From Hyposmocoma kahamanoa (Eukaryota > Arthropoda > Insecta > Lepidoptera > Cosmopterigidae): DNA of 64,000 nucleotides. The notes beneath the pieces are model-generated. The model had not been told where the DNA came from and searched no databases. It saw only the letters and a program-made list of their open reading frames with translations. Every line of letters starts with the position of its first letter. Within the stretch, counting starts at the first letter, position 1. The position numbers were made by a program, and so were the translations under genes. This document shows positions 32,505 to 41,968 of the stretch, in pieces. The stretch lies in contig NW_020654080.1 of assembly GCF_003589595.1 (NCBI RefSeq), positions 6,026,979 to 6,090,978 of the forward strand. Direction: 5' to 3'.

Positions 32505-32818
32505 TTTATTATAACTTCCAGTGACGGGACGAACAAGTCGTGCGCCTGAAGGTAAGCTACACGCCAGTCCATAACAGTTACACTGCCACTCAAAGCTTGA
32601 AATCGCAAAGAACTGAAGGGCACTACCACTGCGCCTGTCACCCTGACACATATTAATTTGACAAGTCCCATGTGCCTGTAATTTCACCAGCACCCTTATC
32701 CTTCAAAACTGGAACACAGTAACGCTGACATTACTGCTTGGCGGCTGAAATTGGTAAGGTGACAGTACTTCCCTGGACGAACTCTTTCACAAGGAGCTCT
32801 ACTGCTACTAAAAGTAGT
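32505..32818 (-). repeat. family A copy, full length reference
   Basis: The best-preserved copy: CCAGTGACGGGACGAACAAG, TCGTGCGCCTGAAGGTAAGC, AAATCGCAAAGAACTGAAGG, AATTTCACCAGCACCCTTAT, GACATTACTGCTTGGCGGC, CCTGGACGAACTCTTTCACA and AGGAGCTCTACTGCTACT. About 314 bp. No clear Pol III B box was seen, so a SINE origin is not shown. Confidence 0.75.
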
Positions 32819-33394
32819 TTGGATTGAAAAGTCCTGTGAGGTTGTTGTCATTACATCGGCTGATTATTTTTTTATTGAAAATAATAATAATAAAAAGCAA
32901 TAATAAAAGAACTCAATACAATTACCAAGTTTGTTGGATTTTTTTTGCTTTTTCCTGTAAAATCTTCATTTGTTTTGAATACTAAATAACCTCTTAAATA
33001 TTTTGCAGCCAACTGCATTGAAAGTGTAAAAAAATACTGGTGAAATTTTTGGTAATTATTGAATATAGATTAGAGAAAACAAATAAAGTTAATCAAGTTT
33101 TGATGTATAGGAATAATAAATCGATACTTAGTCGTAATCCAAAATGTCACTAGTATTTTTTAACAGCCTGTATTGATAATTGCTACTTGGATATAAGGTA
33201 CAAAGGTGGCAGTGTTGCTAAAGAGCAGGTTTGTGCTTGGGTATATTAATTTTAAGAATCTGACCGTTGGTTCGCAAGACTTTTTTATCTGCCAACGTTA
33301 AATCAAACAAATTTTATGCACATATATGTTATCGATAATTTTCGAGAGAGTAGATAATTACATAATGTGTGTCTATGGTCACTCGTGACAATGG

Positions 33395-33525
33395 AACGTA
33401 AAGGGCCCATTACTAGAAGGGATCAGGGCCCAAAACGTTTTTGAAAAAAAATATAGATCCGAAAAAAATGTTTCATCTCCAATGTATAACTGTCGCAAAA
33501 ACCTAAGAACTCGATATATATAGTA
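33395..33525 (+). mobile_element. family D fragment
   Basis: AAAGGGCCCATTACTAG, GGGCCCAAAACGTTTTTG, ATCCGAAAAAAATGTTTCAT and CGCAAAAACCTAAGAACTCG form a diverged right half of family D. Confidence 0.5.
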
Positions 33526-35063
33526 GTCATTTATAATACAGTCCGTTTAAAAATCTTGCGATCCAAAAGTGGTAGGTATCAAAAAGAAATAAATATCACA
33601 ATATATCTAAAGGTTAGTAACTTCATAAGCGTATTGATGTTATTTAGTAGAAAACGTGCATAGTAGAAGACGTCGTTCGTACAAAAAATATACTCCAAAA
33701 ATATTGGGTGATTTTCAAATTATCCATTCTGTTTTCAAGTTTGGGAGCGTCTCCATCGCCGCACCTGCGAATATAATTAATCTGTTCTAAAAATTGTCTT
33801 AGCTGCATAATTAGTTCCTTAGTAATAACGAAATTAATTATAAAAGATCACGTCACTGGAGGCAGATTAAATGAATTTTCATTGACTTAAGAAGCTATTT
33901 GCTACTGTCAATAGAAAAGAAAAACCTAGTGTGATAAATCAATGTCTATCGTAAATTTTTGCAACAGCCTGTTGTCCACCGAGCTTTTGGCATTTTAGGG
34001 TTCCAATCTTAATTTCTCGCTGCTTAAAATGTTATACCAGAGTTCGTGAAGTTTGGCTAACTTCCAAAAGCCTTTAGAAGATTACGGCTGAAGCTTTGCA
34101 TCTCAACTGCACATTTTGGTGAATAAATTTAAAATAGAATCAACAACAGAAATAGAAATGTAGGCATTTTTTTATATTAGTCATATTCAACCAGAAATTT
34201 ATGAACATAAATTCTTATCATTGAAATTAATCCTTTTTCATCAACTTATGGAATTTCACAGAAATTTAGATTATTCGTGTTGTAAAATTAGTACGGGGAC
34301 ACCAATATTGTGGTTATGCAATAGTGTGCATTGCATAAACATAAATCTTTACGTCACAAATTTAAAAACAGCAGTATAATCGCGTCATGAATTTCCGTTT
34401 TTTTTTAAATTAGTTTAACGCTTACAAAAACATTTACACGGTTTTAATTTACACTCTTAAACCTAAACAGATTAGTATGAATGTTGCAACTCCTCTAACA
34501 TGATATGTAAAATAATGATTTTATTAAATGTAAACAATGTACGAAAAAAACATAATGAAGATACAACATATTTAATAAATATTAACAAAAAGTTACAAAA
34601 GGCACCAAAGAAACCAGTTCTACTCCTCAGCGCTATACGCGCGCATACAGGCTGTTCGAAATCAACATAAATAATGTGCCACTACTACGCATGGATTAAG
34701 TACTCATAAGAAAAAAACGAAGATAATAATATATACTAAAAAATTATTATTATTATGTTATATAGAAGCAGATTATGAAAATTTTACTTGAATATGGTGT
34801 TACTAAGTTACAGATAGAAAAAAAAAATTCATGGTAAATATATTTTATATTGTTTTTGATTAATTTTTCGTTTAACATACAGTGGTAGCTTGTTAAGAAG
34901 TCTAGGAACCAAGTAATTGGTCGGACGCACGTCTAAAAATTATAAAAATTACAAGCTTCTACAGTAATGGCACTTTCTTAGGTGGTCGATAGTCGTTGAT
35001 AATTTTAATCAAAAATGTCCTTCTAGCCAATTTTCGTCAAAACTTAAGCAACTTATAATAGAA
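33526..35063. other. no gene seen; possible 3' region of the receptor gene
   Basis: AT-rich. On the minus strand this would hold the 3' UTR intron or downstream exon of the receptor, but no exon could be picked out by eye. Confidence 0.45.
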
Positions 35064-35084
35064 ACTTACCCGGGACATCAACTG
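35064..35084 (-). other. Start of 3' UTR with strong splice donor
   Basis: After the receptor stop codon (35085-35087) there are 15 bases and then GTAAGT (35069 down to 35064) after CCCGG, a near-consensus donor. The receptor mRNA may therefore have an intron in its 3' UTR. A junction this close to the stop would not be expected to trigger nonsense-mediated decay. A minus-strand AATAAA at 34521-34526 is an alternative unspliced polyadenylation site. Confidence 0.4.
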
Positions 35085-36392
35085 TTAGAATTGACTTTGA
35101 TTGCCAGCAGTATCAAATGACTCCTCATTAATCAGCCTCAGCTTCACAGACTCCCTCCTCAAATTATAGCTCGTCGAAATGTGACAATGTTTCACGTCAA
35201 TCAACAAGTCTTCATTCAGTTCTACGCCACTTTTCTCCACATCTGCTGCTGCACTTGGCTTTCTTTTATGCCTAAACGATGTCGACCTCTGAGAGCTCGA
35301 TCCCAAGTAGCTGTCTGTTGTCGTGTTCCCATTAAACGTCTTTTCGGAAGGACCTACCCCTAGTTGCTGCAATTGAATATGGCCACGAATATTTGCTGAA
35401 GAATCAATGCATGGAATTAGCTGCTTGAACTCCTTCCTGAAGTTTTCATTCATCCACGCATAGATAAAAGGGTTGTAGCATGTTGACGCCATAGCAATGA
35501 CATGGACCGTGAAGAATATCAAGAAATAGTACTTGTAATGAATAGCGTACATGTAGTAATCATTACATAGATTTATAATGTTCAAAGGTAACCACGAAAA
35601 ACCGAAGATGGCCACCATTGCAATGAGCATTTGATTTGTTCGCCGTTTCCTGCTTTTATCAATTTCTTCCTTTCGTGAATTCTTGCTTGCAGCTTTTGCT
35701 TTGGCTCTATCGTTCAGTTTAAAACTAACACACGTATAACAAAATGCAATCACAATAAAAGGCAATACAAATTGTAGAATAGACGTCACCGATCCAAATA
35801 ATCTCCTCAGTTTCTCAGACGGCCATGTTTCCTCGCAGAATCTTCCAATATCCAAGTCATAATAAGTCATAAATATCGCATAAGGCATTGTTACTGTTAT
35901 AGCGAAGGTCCAGATCATTATAATGACCGAAATGCAGGTCTCAATTTTCATTCTGGGCCTAAAGGGGTAAATAATTACAAAGAACCTATCGATAGCAATG
36001 GACATAAGAGTAAGAGTAGATATGTATACGCTGCACCCTTGTGCAAAAGGCATTATGTGACATAAGAGGGTCCCCCAGCTCCAGGAACCACGAAAAGAGT
36101 AGAGTGGAGTAAAAGGGACGGCAAAAACGCAGAGCAAAATATCTGAAAGGGCCAAGTTGGAGATAAACAAATTGGTAACCGTTTGCATAGCTTTGTTTCT
36201 AATGACGACGAAGCAAACGAGAATGTTGCCAACCAAACCAAGTACAAATATGATTGTGTATATGACGCAAAAGACAGCTTGAACCCATTTATTGTCGATT
36301 ATGTTGTTGGCAGGCGGAAGCAAGCTATCCGGTGTTGAATTTCTGTCTGTGTTGTTGATAAGCATGTTGTAATTGAGAATTGTTCCGTTCAT
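35085..36392 (-). CDS. sNPFR: short neuropeptide F (sNPF) receptor, class A GPCR
   Basis: A 435-codon intact frame encodes a rhodopsin-class receptor for short neuropeptide F, a peptide acting on feeding and endocrine signalling in insects, at the plasma membrane. Seen: seven hydrophobic segments (about residues 37-64, 72-95, 108-132, 154-175, 201-225, 253-273, 289-314), TM1 GN (N56), TM2 LALSD (D84), disulfide cysteines C111 and C186, DRF at 135-137 (DRY variant), TM6 FSWLP (W267-P269), TM7 NPFIY (307-311), a probable palmitoylation cysteine C328, N-glycosylation sequons at N2, N13 and N18, and a Ser/Arg-rich tail. Family signatures: MPFAQGCSVYIST, IDRFFVIIYPF, CEETWPSEKLRRLFG, RTNQMLIAMVA, NENFRKEFK. 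These match insect sNPF receptors better than NPF or RYamide receptors. The ATG at 36390-36392 is the first in frame; the frame stays open upstream only to a TAA at 36456-36458. The coding region lacks introns. Which lepidopteran sNPFR paralogue it is cannot be decided here. Confidence 0.93.
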   Translation of the reverse strand: MNGTILNYNMLINNTDRNSTPDSLLPPANNIIDNKWVQAVFCVIYTIIFVLGLVGNILVCFVVIRNKAMQTVTNLFISNLALSDILLCVFAVPFTPLYSFRGSWSWGTLLCHIMPFAQGCSVYISTLTLMSIAIDRFFVIIYPFRPRMKIETCISVIIMIWTFAITVTMPYAIFMTYYDLDIGRFCEETWPSEKLRRLFGSVTSILQFVLPFIVIAFCYTCVSFKLNDRAKAKAASKNSRKEEIDKSRKRRTNQMLIAMVAIFGFSWLPLNIINLCNDYYMYAIHYKYYFLIFFTVHVIAMASTCYNPFIYAWMNENFRKEFKQLIPCIDSSANIRGHIQLQQLGVGPSEKTFNGNTTTDSYLGSSSQRSTSFRHKRKPSAAADVEKSGVELNEDLLIDVKHCHISTSYNLRRESVKLRLINEESFDTAGNQSQF

Positions 36393-36490
36393 TACGGACG
36401 AGCTGGTTTTCTCTTTTGTAAACAAAATAAATAACAGCAGCTTTGAACGTCGCTTTTACGAGCAGTTGGCTTTACCGGCAATTCAAACCT
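36393..36490 (-). other. 5' UTR part of the receptor exon, with splice acceptor
   Basis: On the minus strand a T-rich tract ending TTTTGTTGCAG precedes position 36488, a good acceptor. This predicts that the coding exon begins at 36488 with about 96 bases of 5' UTR, and that one or more non-coding exons and the promoter lie at higher coordinates. No promoter or first exon could be identified. Stops in all frames upstream rule out a longer N-terminus within this exon. Confidence 0.55.
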
Positions 36491-36707
36491 GCAACAAAAT
36501 AGACATTTTAACATTCGTAATTCACACGACCACATAATATTTAGAGTGGTTATGGAGGCAATACACGAAAATTTGCTCCGTTGTTTAACTCTTCCGTTGC
36601 GGCGTTAAATGCGTTGAATAACGGGAACGGAGGATCATAAATAAACTCCTGATATTGTTTATTCTTGTCATAACAAGATCATAATCAGTATCATTGAAAC
36701 GAGAGAA

Positions 36708-36885
36708 CACTTTTTAACCGACTTTAAAAAAGGAGGAGGTTCAATTCGACTGTATTTTGTGTGTGTTTTTGTACTCCAACATTTGCTAGCCGATTTCGAT
36801 GATTCTTTTTTTTTGGAAAGGAGGTACCTCAGTAGTGGTCCACAGTTTAGAAAATATTCCTGTAAGGGTGTCAAAACATGACAAA
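36708..36885 (+). mobile_element. family B 5' fragment
   Basis: CTTTTTAACCGACTTTAAAA, GGAGGAGGTTCAATTCGACT, GCCGATTTCGATGATTCTTT and GGAGGTACCTCAGTAGTGGT. It lies 220 bases upstream of the receptor exon on the opposite strand. Confidence 0.65.
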
Positions 36886-37575
36886 ACATTTTACTTTTCT
36901 GCCATTTTCAGCAGACAGATAAAAATGGATGAAAAAGATGTAATTCCAATGAAAATAAAATATTTTTGTGACTTAGAGGCTCTAAGCCACCAAAACATAT
37001 TATTTTTCTGCCATTTTCATCTGTCTGCCATTGGTGATGGTCGACAGGTGAGAGGAATCCATCAACAGTGTACAAACTGAAATGAGTCTTTTGACAAGGT
37101 CTTCACGGGTATCGGACATTTGGGGTCGGTTTTTCGGATAAAAAGTTATAATTACTTACGATAAAAAGAAGACGATCGTTTCATGTTTAAATGCATATTT
37201 CTTTCATCTTTCGTATTAATGTGATATAATATATGTTTCTAATGTCAAACGAAATTAAGGTTGTTTGATCTCTCAAGTTTGACGTTTTATTCTGAAAATT
37301 GTCGATATTTCTTACAGTTGCTTTTATCTCCGGTTTTCCTCAAAGAAGCTATTTATTTTGAAGAAACCTTCAAAAATACTACACAACACAAATTTTTGTC
37401 GAGAGTCGATACAAGAGGCGTCAACAAAGTTTTTCATTATCTGTATATAGGGAAGTTTAATAAAGGCCTTCATTTCGACGGCCCCATTGTTTACCATGCT
37501 AGATGAGTGGACCTGTTACTTTGTTTTATATTGTTTTTACTACTCCAAAAAATGTATGAATCATCATTGTTAATT

Positions 37576-38016
37576 TTTAACCGACTTCAAAAAAGAAGGA
37601 GGTTCTCAATTTGTCGGTATCTTTTTTTTGTACGTATCTTACGCGATAACTCCGGTATTTGTGAACCGATTTTCATGATTCTTTTTTTGTTGGAAAGGGG
37701 GTACTTTCATAGTGGTCCCGTGTCATTTTGAAGAAACCTCCAAGGGTGGCTGTTCACGCATGAAGATTCATTTTTATAAATAGCGCCTAAATTTTATTTA
37801 AGTAGCAATTATTTTAATGGTTGATTTTGCTGTTTCTCCAATTCAAGGCGTTTTTCTCTCAATATACTTTGAGTAGTGAGAACCGATTTTATTATCTCCA
37901 GTGTCAAGTCCTGTATAGTGGCAAACTAGGGGATATTTCAATAAAACGTAGCAAATAGACGTGATTCCACGTACTTTTGAGGTTCGTATTTTAGTACTCT
38001 GTACTGAGATTATATA
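37576..38016 (+). mobile_element. family B copy, full length
   Basis: TTTTTAACCGACTTCAAAAA, GCGATAACTCCGGTATTTGT, GAACCGATTTTCATGATTCT, ATAAATAGCGCCTAAATTTT, CAAGTCCTGTATAGTGGCAA and TTTTAGTACTCTGTACTGAG in order. About 440 bp, no coding capacity. Confidence 0.72.
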
Positions 38017-38134
38017 GTTATAGTTTTGTTTCATTTATACGTTACTTGATTCATGAATGCCTTTATTAGACATTACCAGAGATGGGCAAATGTTCAGGTT
38101 TTAGCCCGACGCTTTGTTAACGCCGCGTTTAACA

Positions 38135-38550
38135 ATTGCAAAAGAGCTCCTTGTGAAAGAGTTAGTCCAGGGAGGTACTAACCTTACCGGTGTCTACCGC
38201 CAAGCAGTAATTTTTTTTATTTTTTTTTTATGGCACTGTAACAGACATCAGATACAAATAATATAAAAAAAACATTTAAAAATTATTACATATTAGGTTT
38301 TAAAAATTATACATAGTAGGCATATCCGGGCCCAATTAAAACTATGCTCAACATTCAAAAGTACTTAAACGGACGCTAAATTTATTATTATTATACAAAA
38401 AAAAAACAAAAAGAATACATTAATTATTAATGTCAGCTTTACTTTGTTTATGGGTGGATGTTAGGGTGCTTGTGGAATTACATGCACATGGTACTTGTCA
38501 ACTTATATATCAGGGAGACGGGCGCAGTGGCAGTGCCCCTTAGATCTTAT
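38135..38550 (+). repeat. family A copy, interrupted near its middle
   Basis: 5' part at 38135-38215 (AGCTCCTTGTGAAAGAGTTA, CTACCGCCAAGCAGTAA) and middle part at 38460-38550 (GTTAGGGTGCTTGTGGAATT, CAGTGGCAGTGCCCCTTAGA) are separated by about 245 AT-rich bases of unknown origin. Confidence 0.6.
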
Positions 38551-38691
38551 TTATTTATTTATTTAAGGACAGCCAGTGGTAGATACAATAAATCTAGGGA
38601 ATAATGAAGACTTAAAAATTCATTTAATTCTAAATGCACTACCAGAAGGTGCCACAGCATGCAAAGAAAACAAAAAGATAATTTAAGCAAG

Positions 38692-38812
38692 TTTCGGGCC
38701 CTTTACACGTCGCATGGCCATGTCAACCGTGACCGTGGGACCTGTAAAGGGCCCGAAACGTCGGTTTGTTTTAAAAACAAATATACGCGATTTAAATTCG
38801 GAAAAAAATATT
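38692..38812 (+). mobile_element. family D fragment with 17-bp inverted arms
   Basis: GTTTCGGGCCCTTTACA and its exact reverse complement TGTAAAGGGCCCGAAAC flank a GACCGTGGGACC core. Then CGGTTTGTTTTAAAAACAAA and TACGCGATTTAAATTCGG follow, as in other family D copies. Confidence 0.6.
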
Positions 38813-39297
38813 CTAATTAATATTAAGTAAAGAAAAATAAACATTATGAGTTACGTCCAAATGGATTCATTCGTATTTTAGATTTAAAAGCATGGAGCGA
38901 ATCGTTGAACACATCTTTTGTTTTATCAAGCGCGTTAAAACTTCTTGACAACCTAGAGATAGCGAAGTGATGCTTGGTTGGTCCTAGAAGGCAGCGGATG
39001 GAGTAGTGCGACCGAGCGACGTGGCACCCGAAATATAAAATATTATGCTATTATTACAAAATGGTTATTGCTTTGCAATAAATCGATACAAAATATCGTT
39101 TATATCGTTATATCGTTTGCGCCGTACCTTATCGATTTTCATAAAAACCGTATTGTGCATCCTTAGCAGTGATAATTAGATAGATAGAATTATTGTGTGG
39201 ACTTGCCTTTTTTTCGTCTAAAAACGCGTCACGACACGTCAGTCTAATGTAAATCTGGCTTAATGTACTAGGTTGGGCATAATAAAGCTGGACTCCG

Positions 39298-39497
39298 CAG
39301 TCAACCGTGACCATGGGAGCTGTAAAGGGCCCGAAATAAGTCAACCGTGACCATGGAACCAGCAACGGGCCCGAAACAAGTCGACCGTGACCATGGGATC
39401 TGTAAAGGGTCCGAAACGTTATGTGTGTAAAAACAAATATACCCGATTAAAATCCGGATTAAAATCGCGAAAACCAAAGAACTCGATAGTTTTTGTT
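39298..39497 (+). repeat. family D copy with three tandem 40-bp units
   Basis: Units at 39300-39339, 39340-39379 and 39380-39420 each carry GTCAACCGTGACCATGG (GTCGACC in the third) and GGGCCCGAAA (GGGTCCGAAA in the third). They are followed by AACAAATATACCCGATTAAA and a CGCGAAAACCAAAGAACTCG tail. The core of family D has expanded in tandem. Confidence 0.7.
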
Positions 39498-39769
39498 TTG
39501 TTTGTTATGTTGCTGGTCCGACCCAGTCCGAAACACCGATGTTTTGCGACAACTTCGTTGGGGCAGCGATGTATCAAGGATAGCAGAGGAGCTAGTGGCA
39601 AAACGCATGCTCTAGCAATGAGCTTTACTGCTATTAAATTCAATAGAAAGTATTTTGACATAAATTTAAAAGAGAGTTATAATTATTAGAGTTTAGCGCA
39701 TAAGACTTCTTTTATTGTATAATTACAATTTTTTTTTAAGTTTTATTGAATGTCAGGATGTTACTGGTG

Positions 39770-40080
39770 TAATATCATGGTGGTCCATAATATTCAATTA
39801 CTTTTTTGTGAAATTACTCCACAAGTTTGTTGTAGTTAGTAAACAAAGATCGGATATTCAGTTTGTCACTTAGACACGAAGTCAGATCGATCTGGCTGGA
39901 TTTGAACCAACATCTCCTAGCAAACCGAGCCAAATGCTATGCCAGCTAAGCCACGGAACGAACCACGGCCTCACGAATTTTTCCATGCGCTTGTTACAAA
40001 TCTTTGTTTCTGGTTTTTAACGACTTTTTTGCCGTAACGCCATCTATGAAAGCTTTTCTTCACTTAGCAAGGTACCATTT
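39770..40080 (-). mobile_element. tRNA-derived SINE family E, long copy
   Basis: On the minus strand: GATGGCGTTACGGCAAAAAA, CCGTGGCTTAGCTGGCATAG (A box like), GGTTCAAATCCAGCC (B box), then CCGATCTTTGTTTAC and GGAGTAATTTCACAAAAAAG. Pol III-type internal promoter boxes support a SINE. Confidence 0.72.
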
Positions 40081-40228
40081 ACTGTAACTTCTTTGATTAT
40101 ACGTAATTTGTAGCAACATCCAATTCCGCTCAAGAAAATAGCTCAGGCGAAAATTTATAGGTGCTTTCCAAACAGGCATGTTTCAACATCGATCACGTCG
40201 TCACTTAGGATCAGGTGGTATTTCTTTT

Positions 40229-40735
40229 TAACCGACTTCAAAAAAAGGAGGAGGTTCTCAATTCGACTGTATGTTTTTTTTTTGTATGTATGTTACGCGA
40301 TAACTCCGGTATTTGTGAACCGATTTTGATGATTTTTTTTGTTGGAAATAGGGTAGTGGCATAGTGGTAAAGTGGCCCCATTTAATTTTGAAGAAAATCA
40401 TCCACCTCTAAAGATGGCTGTCCACACATGAAGATTCATTTTTATAAATAGTGCCTAAATTTTATTATAAGGAGCAATTATTTAAATGGTTGATTTTGCT
40501 ATTCTCCAATTCAAGGCGTTTTTCTCTCTCGATATGCTTTGAGTATTGATAACCGATTTTTATTATCTCCTGTGTCAAGTCCCGTATAGTGGCGAACTAG
40601 GGGATGAATCCGGGTTTGCGCACCGATTTCAATAAAACTTGGCAAATAGTACACCTGTTTTTCATCATCATATATTCCACGTACTTTTGAGGTCGGTTTT
40701 TTTAGTACTTTGTACTGAGATTATTCATATTTACT
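40229..40735 (+). mobile_element. family B copy, longest
   Basis: TTTTTAACCGACTTCAAAAA to TTTTAGTACTTTGTACTGAG. It retains GGATGAATCCGGGTTTGCGC, which shorter copies lack. About 507 bp. Confidence 0.72.
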
Positions 40736-41707
40736 ACAACTAATAAAACTTATTTCTTATTTTTATATTTATATATTTACATTCAGGTCACAAAGACCCA
40801 ATATTTTATAAACTACCATACATATATGAAATACTAATAGTTATATGAAATTCGTCTTTTGGTCCTAATCACAAAAGAGTTAATGGGAAAAGATTAACGC
40901 TAACCCTCTTCCAGCTTGTCAGTGGCGCCACTAGGATCCCAGATAATAGATTCCATTCCCTGGATTCAATTGACAAGCGGCTTTTAAGAGGCTTTTAGGT
41001 GATTCAGAATTAGTAGGTACGAAGGTGCAGAGCCTTGAACACCGCTGTAAAGTTGCCTGCTTATTGGTATTTTACAGGATATATCACGGAGAGTGTGCGA
41101 TGAAATTACACAATTTAATTCCGCCTTCCTCTTCCCATCATCGGGGTAGAATTGAATTGGAATGGAATTTAATTCTGTAGAGGAATTCTCTGTTTGAAGT
41201 CTTGTTCCCTGAACGTTATAGCTTGACTTTTGGCCTTGACCTCATCGCTACTTTCCGTCAGGTGAGATAGAGGTCTAATGCGCACTTAAAATTTTGTATA
41301 AAAAAAATTGTTATATTGGTTCGTTTGATAATAACAATTTAAGGTGACGAATACGTTGTCAATGACGAGTCATATGTGTCTGTACACATACCGCCCCTGA
41401 ATAAAAATTGGTATGTGAATTGCAAACGAAACTGTTCATTCGGATCTAAGTGACACAAATTTGTTTTTTTTCGAACAGAATCTATCAGGTTACGATTATT
41501 TGCATAGGTTACTTTCCGTACATTTAATGTTAGGTGGCTTCGATTCGTTTTATCCGAACCAAAGTGTAGAGCCGCGAAGATTTTGTATAACGTTTGATTA
41601 GATAGTTTTCATTCATCTGTTTGGATTTTATGAAGTGTTTTTTTATGTATTATTTCTAATGGGGCTGGCATGTTCAGTAATGATCAAAGCACTATAATCA
41701 GAGTTAA
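40736..41707. other. no gene seen
   Basis: Mixed composition; no repeat or ORF of note. Confidence 0.5.
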
Positions 41708-41812
41708 AACGGTTTTGGGTTCTTTACAGATTCCATGGTCACAGATGAGTGAGAAGATAAAATCGTCAACCAATTATGTTTAATACTAATGAATCCACCC
41801 TATTCTAGAGGT
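41708..41812 (-). mobile_element. family D fragment, reverse orientation
   Basis: GGTTTTGGGTTCTTTACAGA, CCATGGTCAC, then AAGATAAAATCGTCAACCAA and AATACTAATGAATCCACCCT mirror the copies at 54205-54310 and 54775-54905. It abuts a family B copy. Confidence 0.5.
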
Positions 41813-41968
41813 TCTCAATTCGTCTGTAAGTTTTTTTTTGTATGTGGGTATTCACCCACATACAAAAAAAACTTACATATATAGATATTACATTACATAT
41901 GTATGTTACGCGATAACTCCGCTATTTGTGAACCAATTTCGATGATTCTTTTTTGTTGTAAAGAATGA
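41812..41968 (+). mobile_element. family B 5' fragment carrying a foldback
   Basis: GAGGTTCTCAATTCGTCTGT, then a hairpin (41825-41877), then GTATGTTACGCGATAACTCC and GATGATTCTTTTTTGTTG. The hairpin and about 20 further bases are extra relative to other copies. Confidence 0.65.
41825..41877. repeat. 25-bp hairpin with one bulge, 4-nt loop
   Basis: Left arm 41825-41849 (TTTTTGTATGTGGGT at its inner end) and right arm 41854-41877. They differ by one T in the T run. Located inside a family B copy. Confidence 0.88.

Noticed and set aside
36053..36247. ORFs overlapping the receptor in other frames (also 35181-35363)
   Set aside because: Shadows of the receptor coding sequence.
36393..36425. Longer receptor N-terminus from a TTG at 36423-36425
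   Set aside because: The TTG is not a plausible start; the first in-frame ATG is at 36390-36392, and the preceding codons fit 5' UTR.
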